Below, piece by piece: positions 8,378-15,641 of a stretch of DNA of 32,937 nt. The position numbers were made by a program, and so were the translations under genes. The notes under the pieces are model-generated. The model made no database searches and was not told the DNA's origin. It saw only the letters and a list, made by a program, of their open reading frames with translations. This DNA comes from an uncultured Rhizobiaceae group bacterium. Lineage in GTDB: Bacteria; Pseudomonadota; Alphaproteobacteria; Rhizobiales; Rhizobiaceae. How positions within the stretch are numbered: position 1 is the stretch's first letter; every line of letters starts with the position of its first letter. Location: positions 1 to 32,937 of the forward strand of contig CANMVS010000035.1 in assembly GCA_947501445.1 (NCBI GenBank), written 5' to 3'.

Positions 8378-9103
8378 TCAATGAAACAACAACGGTATCA
8401 TGATGTGCATTGTAGCGTGCATCGCCACGACAAACCCGGGACCAAACAGGAAAAACAGCGCGCCCATCACAAGGCCAGGCACGAAGAAACGTGTAGCAAC
8501 CAGGGGCCACACGATTGTGCCATCCGCCTCTCCAGCCTCATGCAGGAGAACGAATGCCACGGCGGTCAGGACAATTGCAACCGTCGCTGCCAGCAACACC
8601 CGGTTCCTGTGCTTCCGGGCGCGCAGCAGCCAATAGGTTCCAAAGAAGAACACAGGCGTCAGCACCATTCGAAAGAGCACTTCCTCCCCATATCCGGCCA
8701 CCATTCCATAAAGAAACCCCGGCTTTGAACTTTCCTCGGCCGGAACAAAGGATGGCAAGACATCACCCACCAGTATTCTTATTGTGATTGCGACAGCCAT
8801 CGCTGCCGCAATCCCCGCACCTATTTGAATAAATGGGGTATTTTTCAGTAACGCCTTGCTACCCAACCAACAAAACGATGCCCCTCCCAGCACGATTGAT
8901 GAGAGGATAGTAAGCCAGATTGAGGCCTGTATTGGCAGTATCTTTATCAATGGATCTGCCCATTGCAGATTGCCGGGTGTGGGCAGGCTGAAAAACCAGA
9001 AGAACAGGCAATAGAGCACGAAAAACTGTGCCCACACGATTGTAGCGGCAAGCTGTCTGCCGAAATCTGCTGGATAGTAGGCAAGAGGTCTGATGATCGA
9101 CAC
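8378..9103 (-). CDS. CPBP family intramembrane metalloprotease (CAAX protease / Abi type)
   Basis: The 241-residue protein is mostly hydrophobic, with about seven membrane segments. It carries the motif set of the CPBP family: EEVLFR at 140-145 (EExxxR), the FxxxH motif as FVLLH with His188, and the later HATMH (His229, His233). These residues form the membrane-embedded metal site used in CAAX-prenyl endopeptidases and bacteriocin-immunity-type relatives. Its substrate is unknown. GTG at 9101-9103 is taken as start because AGGA stands about eight bases before it. It is 40 bp downstream of the osmC-like gene on the same strand, so the two are probably co-transcribed from the TetR-controlled promoter. 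Confidence 0.85.
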   Translation of the reverse strand: MSIIRPLAYYPADFGRQLAATIVWAQFFVLYCLFFWFFSLPTPGNLQWADPLIKILPIQASIWLTILSSIVLGGASFCWLGSKALLKNTPFIQIGAGIAAAMAVAITIRILVGDVLPSFVPAEESSKPGFLYGMVAGYGEEVLFRMVLTPVFFFGTYWLLRARKHRNRVLLAATVAIVLTAVAFVLLHEAGEADGTIVWPLVATRFFVPGLVMGALFFLFGPGFVVAMHATMHIMIPLLFH

Positions 9104-9143
9104 GGGCTTTTCCTGACAGTTGATTATTGGACGCGCTAGTTGA

Positions 9144-9743
9144 TTAAATCTGTCGTCCGTTGACTGTGATGCTCATGGACGCGGGAACCGCATTAACGAC
9201 AGTCTGGGCAGCCATACACGCCCGCTCTGCAATGTCAGACATGCGGGTTATGACTTCATCGCTCTCCTGTGTCTCGATAAGAACAAATGTTTCGAGACCA
9301 TTCGAATGGCCCTCCATCTGACCGCCCATATCAACGGTCATTCCAGGGATGCGGGATTGAAATTTCATTTTCTGCTCAACCCGGATCGACGAGATATTGA
9401 GCCCCTGGCTATCCGCATAGCCTTTAAGGTGCGTCAGAAGACAAAAGGCGATACCCGCTGCCAGATAGGAGAGCGGCGCCGGTGCGAGATCTGCGCCGCC
9501 GATCAATGTTCCCTCGTCACTATGCATCTCGAAGGCCCCAAATGACGGGATGTTCGGTTTGACGTAGCACCGCTTCAGCAGGCCCGGTCCGTGCAGGAGT
9601 TCGGCGATCGTATGTAACTCGAGATTTAGCCCCTCTTTCGATTTTGTTGCTGGCTCAATATCAAACGAGACCGGAGCGGGCATTGTGTCGATACGTTTAA
9701 CAAGTGTTCCGTCAAAGGTTGATGTGGGGGTCACGGAGGTCAT
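9144..9743 (-). CDS. OsmC-like family protein
   Basis: The 199-residue product has the OsmC/Ohr fold signature. The central helix segment LAPAPLSYLAAGIAFCL contains Cys101, a second cysteine lies in ERACMAAQTVV (Cys176), and the beta-rich part between them carries RVEQKMKF. In Ohr and OsmC this pair of cysteines reduces organic hydroperoxides. Many OsmC-like proteins with an extended N-terminus, as here, have no proven activity. The ATG at 9741-9743 has AAGGAT upstream. It is transcribed divergently from the TetR gene, and its candidate promoter contains one of the twin palindromes, so it is almost certainly the regulator's main target. Confidence 0.87.
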   Translation of the reverse strand: MTSVTPTSTFDGTLVKRIDTMPAPVSFDIEPATKSKEGLNLELHTIAELLHGPGLLKRCYVKPNIPSFGAFEMHSDEGTLIGGADLAPAPLSYLAAGIAFCLLTHLKGYADSQGLNISSIRVEQKMKFQSRIPGMTVDMGGQMEGHSNGLETFVLIETQESDEVITRMSDIAERACMAAQTVVNAVPASMSITVNGRQI

Positions 9744-9764
9744 GAGGGTTATCCTTTTGGTTAG

Positions 9765-9780
9765 GGTACGATATCGTACC
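9765..9780. promoter_or_regulatory. Operator palindrome 1 (perfect 16 bp)
   Basis: GGTACGATATCGTACC is a perfect palindrome in the gap between the divergent osmC-like and tetR genes. It is the copy nearer the osmC-like gene. The centres of the two copies are 31 bp apart, about three helical turns, which would place two TetR dimers on the same face of the DNA. Confidence 0.88.
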
Positions 9781-9788
9781 GTAATTGA

Positions 9789-9817
9789 CAGATAGGGTAC
9801 GATATCGTACCCGTCAA
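9789..9817 (-). promoter_or_regulatory. Candidate promoter of the osmC-like gene
   Basis: On the minus strand TTGACG (9817-9812) and TATCTG (9794-9789) are separated by exactly 17 bases. The spacer is the second operator palindrome, a classic layout for repression by steric block. The -35 box is good; the -10 box keeps only its first three bases. Confidence 0.45.
9795..9812. promoter_or_regulatory. Operator palindrome 2 (perfect 18 bp)
   Basis: GGGTACGATATCGTACCC is a perfect 18-bp palindrome. It shares its inner 16 bases with operator 1 and is the copy nearer the tetR start. Two copies of so long a palindrome in a divergent TetR gap are strong evidence for the regulator's binding site. Confidence 0.9.
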
Positions 9818-9840
9818 TAGGGTCGATGAAGGAATGGGAA

Positions 9841-10464
9841 ATGGAAAACGCTCTGAGCAGTCGCGAAAAACGTCAATCGGAAAAGCGCGCTGCTATATTG
9901 ACGGCGGCAAAAACATTGTTTTTCGAGGAGGGATATGGGCGCACGACCATGGATCGCGTTCTGTCCGCAGTGGGCGGTTCCAAAAGAACATTGTATGCGC
10001 ACTTTGAGAACAAGGAAGTCCTGTTCAAAGCCATCATCTCGCAGGTTTCAGATCGCGTGCTTTATGCGCTCACACCGCAGGTCGAATCAAAGGAGTTTGG
10101 CGATACGCTCGCAGATATGGGTGTTCGATATCTTCAGGTCATGACCTCAACCGAAGGCATTGCACTCTACCGGGCGATGGTGGCGGAGGCGGCACATTTT
10201 CCGGACCTGGCTGATAATTTCATACAAAATGGTCCCTGCCGCGCCAGCAAACATCTCGCAGATTATCTGCGTGTTCAATCGGCGCATGAAAATCTGCATA
10301 TCGCCGACCCGGATCTCGCCGCGGCGCAATTTATGGGAATGGTTCGCGGGAATGCGCACCTGCTTGCAGTGCTCACAGCGCAAATCCCCTCTGATGAAGA
10401 AATTCGCACAATCGTGAAAGCCGCTGTTGATAGCTTTTTGAGGGGATGTATCGCGCATCATTGA
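9841..10464 (+). CDS. TetR/AcrR family transcriptional regulator
   Basis: Counted from ATG 9841 the protein has 207 residues. The N-terminal TetR_N domain has its helix-turn-helix at about 33-55, with the family signature LYAHFENKEVLF at 51-62. The C-terminal two thirds form the ligand-binding and dimer part; the ligand is unknown. I chose 9841 over the in-frame ATG at 9826 because AAGGA precedes it at seven bases. It should bind the two palindromes at 9765 and 9795, repressing itself and the divergent osmC-like/CPBP pair. The neighbouring OsmC-like gene hints that the inducer may be a reactive or lipophilic compound. Repeat copy B begins 21 bp after its stop. Confidence 0.92.
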   Translation: MENALSSREKRQSEKRAAILTAAKTLFFEEGYGRTTMDRVLSAVGGSKRTLYAHFENKEVLFKAIISQVSDRVLYALTPQVESKEFGDTLADMGVRYLQVMTSTEGIALYRAMVAEAAHFPDLADNFIQNGPCRASKHLADYLRVQSAHENLHIADPDLAAAQFMGMVRGNAHLLAVLTAQIPSDEEIRTIVKAAVDSFLRGCIAHH

Positions 10465-10484
10465 CGGTCATTCGCGCAGTGTTT

Positions 10485-10587
10485 TAGGCCGTTTCACGTT
10501 TTGTCAGAAACCGGACAACGGTGTCGGCCCTTGATTTTGTTGATGCATTCAGGCTTTCCCGATTCCGTTAAAGCCTGAATTGCTCTA
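10485..10587 (-). repeat. Dispersed palindromic repeat, copy B (103 bp, full length)
   Basis: This copy runs opposite to copy A, from TAGGCCGTTTCACG to GAATTGCTCTA. TTCAGGCTTT (10548-10557) and AAAGCCTGAA (10570-10579) form a perfect 10-bp stem with a 12-base loop. Against copy C one base pair has changed from T-A to C-G in both arms, a compensatory change that supports selection for the stem. Confidence 0.88.
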
Positions 10588-10597
10588 TATTCGGCGC

Positions 10598-10813
10598 ATG
10601 AAAATTATTCTCTACGTTCTTGCGGCAATCACGCTGCTTGGCCCCATTGCAGCCTGGACCTATGTTGTTGCACTTGGATGCGCTTTTAAGACCAATTCCT
10701 CCAACTGCGATGTTCACCTGGTAGATTATCTGGATACGGAATTTTTAAGCCTGGCAGCCATGCCCTGGCTCCTCGGCATTATCTGTCTGGTTGCCGCCAT
10801 ACGTAAACGATGA
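10598..10813 (+). CDS. Small membrane protein of unknown function
   Basis: The 71-residue product has two hydrophobic segments, about residues 3-25 and 50-66. They are joined by a short polar loop that contains two cysteines (ALGCAFKTNSSNCD), and the protein ends in the positive tail AAIRKR. This suggests a two-pass inner-membrane protein with the cysteine loop outside. ATG 10598 is preferred to the TTG at 10580, which would lie inside repeat copy B. No good ribosome-binding site is visible. It is flanked by inverted copies B and D of the repeat. I do not recognise the family. Confidence 0.6.
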   Translation: MKIILYVLAAITLLGPIAAWTYVVALGCAFKTNSSNCDVHLVDYLDTEFLSLAAMPWLLGIICLVAAIRKR

Positions 10814-10861
10814 ATAGAGGCGTATCTTCCCCACGCATTGGAATGTCATTGCCTTTGGACC

Positions 10862-10922
10862 AGGGCAATTCAGGTTTTGACGGAACCGGCAATACCTGAA
10901 TGCCTCAACAATAATGACAAAT
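10862..10922 (+). repeat. Dispersed palindromic repeat, copy D (partial, left half)
   Basis: This is the first 60 or so bases of the repeat in the same orientation as copy A, starting AGGGCAATTCAGG. The first stem (TTCAGGTTTT with AATACCTGAA, one mismatch) is kept; the second palindrome is missing. It faces copy B across the small membrane protein gene. Confidence 0.75.
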
Positions 10923-11020
10923 CTGCGTACCTGTTCTATGGGTGTTTGCACAACTGGCAGGTTCCGTTCGGGCCAACTTCATGGGCTGAAAAACCTGTTT
11001 TGAAACCGGGGACAGTTTTC

Positions 11021-11818
11021 ATGCCTGATGTCGCGATCAATGATGTGACCATGTATTATGAAATCAGCGGTACGGGTAATCCGCTTCTGCTGATCGCCGG
11101 TTTTGCCAGCGACAGTCAGAGTTGGGCTTCACTCGTACCAATCCTGTCCGCCAACCACCAGCTTATCATGCCCGACAATCGGGCGGTCGGGCGCACGCTG
11201 CCTGCTGATGCGGGCACAAGTGTCGAGCAAATGGCCGCTGACTGCATTGGTCTTCTGGATGCGCTGGGCCATGAAAAAATTGATGTCCTTGGCCATTCCA
11301 TGGGATCCACCGTTGCTCTGTATCTGGCAGCACATCACCCGGAGCGTATCAACCGTGTTGTCGTCGCTGCCTGCGGGCAATTGCACAACAGCCGTGTTAA
11401 CGCCCTGATTGATACGCTTGTCGCGCTTCGTGAAGCCGGTGCGCCGGAAGACCTTTGGTATGCAAATCTTTTTCACTGGCTGTTTGCACCAGGGTTTTTT
11501 GATGATCCTTCGACAGTCAATGAGGCAATACGATTATCGCGCGAATACCCCTACAAACAGTCCATACGGGCTATGCGCGCGCAGGCAAACGCCATTGGTC
11601 TGTTTCAGCATGATGACATGCTGGAGAACATCACGGCGCCGGTTCTTTGCCTTCATGGTGCCAATGATCTGCTCTTCCCGCCTGCTGACACCATCAGGTA
11701 CCTGTTACCACTCAAAGGGATTCAAACCGAGATTATCCCAAATGCCGGTCATTCGCTGCATTGGGATGCAACAGAGATCTTCGCTGGCCATGTGATGACA
11801 TTTCTCGAAAACGCCTAG
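11021..11818 (+). CDS. Alpha/beta hydrolase
   Basis: The 265-residue protein has the alpha/beta hydrolase fold with a complete catalytic triad. The nucleophile is Ser93 in GHSMG, the acid is probably Asp216 in GANDLLFP, and the base is His244 in AGHSLHWD. The early DNRAVGR segment at 52-58 matches the DNRGxGRS block of 3-oxoadipate enol-lactonase and haloperoxidase-like members. It should be a cytoplasmic esterase or lactonase; the substrate cannot be told. ATG 11021 fits the family start (VAINDVTMYYEISGTG), whereas the frame's upstream extension runs through repeat copy D and has no homology-like content. Its TAG stop is the first three bases of repeat copy C. Confidence 0.88.
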   Translation: MPDVAINDVTMYYEISGTGNPLLLIAGFASDSQSWASLVPILSANHQLIMPDNRAVGRTLPADAGTSVEQMAADCIGLLDALGHEKIDVLGHSMGSTVALYLAAHHPERINRVVVAACGQLHNSRVNALIDTLVALREAGAPEDLWYANLFHWLFAPGFFDDPSTVNEAIRLSREYPYKQSIRAMRAQANAIGLFQHDDMLENITAPVLCLHGANDLLFPPADTIRYLLPLKGIQTEIIPNAGHSLHWDATEIFAGHVMTFLENA

Positions 11819-11918
11819 ACCGTTTCACGTTTTGTCAGAAACGGGACAACGGTGTCAGCCTTTGATTTTGTTGATGCATTCAGGTTTTACCGAGTTCGTC
11901 AAAACCTGAATAGCTCCA
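11816..11918 (-). repeat. Dispersed palindromic repeat, copy C (103 bp, full length)
   Basis: It runs from TAGACCGTTTCACG to AATAGCTCCA, in the same orientation as copy B and aligned to it without gaps. CCGTTTC and GAAACGG form a 7-bp stem at one end. TTCAGGTTTT (11879-11888) and AAAACCTGAA (11901-11910) form a perfect 10-bp stem at the other. It lies between two convergent genes, where it could act as a two-way terminator. Confidence 0.88.
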
Positions 11919-11943
11919 GACGTTTGGCCCTGGCGGCTGAGTG

Positions 11944-12765
11944 TCAAAGGTCCGTCAGCATCGCATCTTCGTGCATCGCAACAGCCTGTGCCATGGCTGT
12001 CTGCGGCACATGCGGGTGCGAAAATATCCAGAACTTGCCTTCGGCAATTGCACTCAGGACCATGCGTGCAGCCTCATTCGGGTCCATTCCATTGTCAATC
12101 ACTGGCTTGATTGCTTCGGCAAACTTGCGCGATTCCTCGCTCTCGCGACGTTGGGTCAGGGACTGAGGCGATCTGTTGCGCATGCTGTCCAATATTGACG
12201 TTTTCACAGCACTTGGACAAAATACCGACGCCCGGAGTGGGGAATTTGCAGACCGCAGGTCCCGTTCCAGACTTTGCATCAGCCCAACCACGCCAAATTT
12301 GGAAACATTGTAGGCAGCAAGGTGGCTGGTTCCGTAAAGCCCTGATTCAGACGCTGTACTGTTGATATGGCCGAAACCCTGCTGCTGCATCATTGGCAAA
12401 AATGCCTGCACACCATTGATCGGCCCCCACAGATTGACAGACATGGTCCAGCGCCAGTCCTCCATCGAGGTATCCTGCGTGCGGCCCGGATCAGCAACGC
12501 CGGCATTGTTGAACAGGAAATCAACTCTTCCAAAACGATCCAGCGTGGAATTCGCCAGCGCTTCCACTTGCGCGAACTGGGCCACATCCGTTGCAACACA
12601 ATGGGTTTCAACATCCACCAGTTCAGCTGACAGATCCTGCAGAGGATCACGATTGTAGCCAGCCAGGACCAGCTTCATACCGGCCCTTGCACATTCACGC
12701 GCCAATCCTTTGCCGATCCCGCTTCCGGCGCCGGTAACAACGGCCACTTTACCTTCAAAATCCAT
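11944..12765 (-). CDS. SDR family oxidoreductase
   Basis: The 273-residue protein is a classical short-chain dehydrogenase: nucleotide-binding TGAGSGIG at 11-18, NNAG at 86-89, catalytic Ser139, Tyr152 and Lys156 (YNVSK). The C-terminal 80 residues are longer than in minimal SDRs and include a stretch rich in Arg, Ser and Gln. ATG 12763-12765 follows GGGGG at six bases and begins MDFEGKVAVVTG, the usual family start, so the extension to 12822 is dropped. The substrate is unknown. It ends 25 bp from repeat copy C, converging with the hydrolase gene. Confidence 0.9.
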   Translation of the reverse strand: MDFEGKVAVVTGAGSGIGKGLARECARAGMKLVLAGYNRDPLQDLSAELVDVETHCVATDVAQFAQVEALANSTLDRFGRVDFLFNNAGVADPGRTQDTSMEDWRWTMSVNLWGPINGVQAFLPMMQQQGFGHINSTASESGLYGTSHLAAYNVSKFGVVGLMQSLERDLRSANSPLRASVFCPSAVKTSILDSMRNRSPQSLTQRRESEESRKFAEAIKPVIDNGMDPNEAARMVLSAIAEGKFWIFSHPHVPQTAMAQAVAMHEDAMLTDL

Positions 12766-12884
12766 TTGATACCCCCACTGTGATATCCCTGACAGGGAAC
12801 ATCTGTTGTTGAACCTTGCCATTGACTTTGGATTTGAACAAGCTTGAGGATTCAGGCGTAAGCTGCCGGTTGAAACGCCCGGCG

Positions 12885-13460
12885 TTAAAACATCTCCCGA
12901 TAGGAGCGATATTCAAGCACAGACGATGACAGGCCAAGCGTGTCAGCCAAAGCTTCAATCTTGCCAGCCAACATGGGCAGCAACGCCTGGTCATTTGTCA
13001 TGACTGCAAGCTCTACATAGTGGCCAAGCTCCGGCACCTGATCCAGCGTAATGTGGAAAAGGTCCAGAAAATAGATATCACGCTGTTTGCTGATTTGCCT
13101 TGTTTGCGCAAAACCAAGAGACCGCAACATGGCTTTGGCCTTTTCCAGATCACTCAGATCCATCGCAACACACCGATCCGGCCCCGGCCCCTTGCTGATC
13201 CACAAAACCCGGTCAGAAGGTTGCATATGCCGCAAGACCTGAAACTGATCATTATGAGCCAGCCGTGCATCGTCAAAATCGTAAAAGAAATCCGTTTCAA
13301 AATTGCCAAGTGTAAAAGCAACCGCACCTAGCCCCCCTAGACGCCTGCGCACCGGCGCAATATCATCAACGGCATATTTGCGCTCAACCTCGAAGTCACC
13401 AACAAAATGATCACCCGGATCAACCAGCATCCCCTTGTTTGAAAGTGTCGATGACGTCAT
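12885..13460 (-). CDS. CYTH domain protein (class IV adenylate cyclase / triphosphatase superfamily)
   Basis: The 191-residue protein has the defining ExExK motif as EVERK (Glu24, Glu26, Lys28). Later charged strands and HYVELAV match the beta-barrel tunnel of CYTH enzymes. Members include CyaB adenylate cyclases, thiamine triphosphatase and inorganic triphosphatases, all metal-dependent and acting on triphosphates. This short single-domain form lacks a CHAD domain. The ATG at 13458-13460 has AAGGA ten bases upstream. It lies between the GST gene (70 bp upstream) and the SDR gene on the same strand. Nothing here shows which triphosphate it uses. Confidence 0.78.
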   Translation of the reverse strand: MTSSTLSNKGMLVDPGDHFVGDFEVERKYAVDDIAPVRRRLGGLGAVAFTLGNFETDFFYDFDDARLAHNDQFQVLRHMQPSDRVLWISKGPGPDRCVAMDLSDLEKAKAMLRSLGFAQTRQISKQRDIYFLDLFHITLDQVPELGHYVELAVMTNDQALLPMLAGKIEALADTLGLSSSVLEYRSYREMF

Positions 13461-13530
13461 GGCGCATGGTCCTTCGGTGTGCTGCGACCTGTCACTGCGG
13501 TCCATCCATATGCCTCATCAATGGGCCCCA

Positions 13531-14127
13531 TCAGCACGGAACTGTTGCCCGCATAGTTGGTCTTTGCCTGATGTCGGCAAACCAGGCAGACAGCTTTGGA
13601 TGTCCGACTGCCCAGTCATCATGTAATTCATGAAAGATCATGACATCAAGGGCGCAGCCGATTACCAGGGCACAGAAATCCGGCGGCCGCATCAAGGGAT
13701 CATCTGTTCGGTTTTCAAGATAATCCAGACATCGTCCGGCACGTTCGGCCTCCACCTGTAAAATGAATGCTGACCTTTGGTTTTCAGCGCGGCGGTTTTC
13801 ACGCACCCAAACGGCCATAGCATCGGCAAACCCGAAGGCCATGCTTTCAAAACCCAAGCTGCCCCATTCCGAATTGGTGCGATCGAGAAAATGCCGCCTG
13901 CCGGTCAGATGGTCAAAATAGGCACATATGTGACGCGCCTCCCCCAAAACCAGTGAACCATCCACCAGAGTTGGTACACGACAAACCGGACTATGGGCCA
14001 GCAACGGATTATCCGGCGTGCGGTTGATGACAGCGATTTCATCAATTGTTGATAAAAGTCCGCTTTCACGCGCCGCAACCCGGGCAACGCGCGCAAAGGG
14101 CGAGTTCTGTGAGTAGAACAATTTCAT
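13531..14127 (-). CDS. Glutathione S-transferase family protein
   Basis: The 198-residue product has the GST arrangement: a thioredoxin-like N-terminal domain with SPFARVARV near residue 10, the cis-proline loop VPTLV near 52, and the glutathione-contact segment EARHICAYFD near 65. An all-helical C-terminal domain follows. The serine in the first motif is the likely catalytic residue. ATG 14125-14127 (MKLFYS) fits the family start better than the GTG two codons earlier. No ribosome-binding site is evident. Function beyond glutathione-dependent conjugation or isomerisation cannot be read. Confidence 0.87.
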   Translation of the reverse strand: MKLFYSQNSPFARVARVAARESGLLSTIDEIAVINRTPDNPLLAHSPVCRVPTLVDGSLVLGEARHICAYFDHLTGRRHFLDRTNSEWGSLGFESMAFGFADAMAVWVRENRRAENQRSAFILQVEAERAGRCLDYLENRTDDPLMRPPDFCALVIGCALDVMIFHELHDDWAVGHPKLSAWFADIRQRPTMRATVPC

Positions 14128-14169
14128 ACACACTGTTTAGAGCATCTTTTGTTCAATTGGAATCACGTG

Positions 14170-15561
14170 TCAGTCAAGCCAATGGGGCCTTGCAGACCGC
14201 AACCGACCAGCAGCATGGGGCCATTCCGGCAAAACACCGTCCATAACTACCGGAAAGCGAATACGCCGGGCCGCACCCCAGTCTGTTGCCTCGATCCCCG
14301 GGGCCAGATCATCTGGCGTTTCCGCTGTAAACATACCACTTTGTGACGTGTTTCGGGTTCTGACAAGTGCCCGCGCCGTGCGCGCAAGTGACAGGCGCGC
14401 GGCGAGCACCCGGCCATTCTCGCCCCGCTGGCGCAGTGCATGCAAAACACTTGCAGCCATCAAATAGCCGGTCGCATGATCCAATGCCTGGACGGGCAAG
14501 GGCACGGGCCGATCAGCGCCGGACATTGTCATGCCATAAGCTGCCAGACCCGTACTCATCTGCACCAGACTGTCAAAACCGCGTCGCTGTGCCCAGGGGC
14601 CGCTCCAGCCATAGGCACTCAATCGCACGTTAATCATTACCGGGTTCAATGCCGTGAGTTCAGGGTGCCCGAACCCAAGGTTCTCCATAGCCCCCGGACG
14701 ATAGCCGTGCAGCAGGATATCCGCACCACGCACAAGGTGCTCAAACTGTATGCGATCCGCCGTCTTTTTCAGATCAAGCCCTGCGCATCGTTTACCAAGC
14801 GTGACTTCGGGAATGACACCGGGCTCATCCCAATGGGGCGGGTCAATGCGCAATACTTCAGCGCCATAGCCAGCTAGGAAACGCCCGGCAACGGGTCCGG
14901 CAAGCACCCGCGTCAAATCCAGTATGCGCACGCCCCGAAGTGGTTTGGCGGCAGAAAATTTCTCCCTTGGCAAAGGTTTGTCGGATTGGTGTTCCTGCCA
15001 CACGACCAGCGCTTCCCTGGCCACCGCTTTGCCCTGCGGGTGCACCTGCCAGTCAGCAATATTGCGCATGGTTGCGGCGCAACCACCCTGTTCAACAATG
15101 GCCTGTTCCAGTGCATCTGCGGGCCATTTTGCCACAGCCCGTGCAATGTCCTCGCGCTTATCACCACCGGCAAGCACCCGCTGCACGGCAACACGGTGGT
15201 GTGGGGCATTTGTATGCAGCCGGATCCAGCCATCCTGCGTTGGGTAATCACCCGCAATCGGGTCCCAGGGTGAGGGTAATTGCCAGCCCTGCGGTCGCAG
15301 CGTCATGTCAAACCACATTGCAGCCAGACGACGGTCAATCAAAATCGATGATACCGGCTGACCGTTCGACGCCATCAGTGCTGCAAGTTCGCTTGCTGCC
15401 ACCGCAAAACTGGCTGCTGCCAATTCACTCACAGCGAACCAGGAAGGTAGATTTTTCTTTTTACCGGTGTATTCAACCGGGCTTGTATGAAATTGCGGAT
15501 TGGTGGGCAAGACACTGGTCAGATCATCGCGAAATGCCTGCAAACCAAGGTTATTTTGCAT
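14170..15561 (-). CDS. CaiB/BaiF CoA-transferase family protein with extra N-terminal part
   Basis: Residues 208-463 carry the family III CoA-transferase start LRGVRILDLTRVLAGP, the block VLRIDPP and the region ALDHATGY, where Asp361 is the likely catalytic aspartate. This enzyme class moves CoA between carboxylic acids in the cytoplasm. The first 207 residues are unusual. They include a segment (about 104-190) reading like the C-terminal portion of the same family (DGWIRLHTNAPHHR, then WQVHPQG), as if part of the fold had been placed in front. The ATG at 15559-15561 has GGAG upstream. It is transcribed divergently from the citrate synthase-like gene, 78 bp apart. Confidence 0.85.
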   Translation of the reverse strand: MQNNLGLQAFRDDLTSVLPTNPQFHTSPVEYTGKKKNLPSWFAVSELAAASFAVAASELAALMASNGQPVSSILIDRRLAAMWFDMTLRPQGWQLPSPWDPIAGDYPTQDGWIRLHTNAPHHRVAVQRVLAGGDKREDIARAVAKWPADALEQAIVEQGGCAATMRNIADWQVHPQGKAVAREALVVWQEHQSDKPLPREKFSAAKPLRGVRILDLTRVLAGPVAGRFLAGYGAEVLRIDPPHWDEPGVIPEVTLGKRCAGLDLKKTADRIQFEHLVRGADILLHGYRPGAMENLGFGHPELTALNPVMINVRLSAYGWSGPWAQRRGFDSLVQMSTGLAAYGMTMSGADRPVPLPVQALDHATGYLMAASVLHALRQRGENGRVLAARLSLARTARALVRTRNTSQSGMFTAETPDDLAPGIEATDWGAARRIRFPVVMDGVLPEWPHAAGRLRSARPHWLD

Positions 15562-15611
15562 CAGGAGGCTCCATTCTTTTTCATCCGAACAACCAAACAG
15601 CCCCTCGACAT

Positions 15612-15641
15612 TTGGTCAATCTTGATCAATATAATCAATAT
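15612..15641 (+). promoter_or_regulatory. Three 10-bp phased direct repeats before the citrate synthase-like gene
   Basis: TTGGTCAATC, TTGATCAATA and TAATCAATAT follow each other without a gap from 15612, sharing a TxRTCAAT core at a strict 10-bp period. The last unit overlaps the ATG at 15640. The repeats lie on one face of the helix in the 78-bp divergent gap, so they may be the binding site of a regulator, possibly the helix-turn-helix domain of the adjacent protein itself. Confidence 0.5.

Noticed and set aside
14139-14169. AGAGCATC...AATCACGTG segment before the GST gene as a further dispersed repeat
   Set aside because: It starts like short intergenic repeats known in rhizobia but does not align with the 103-bp family and has no second copy in the window.
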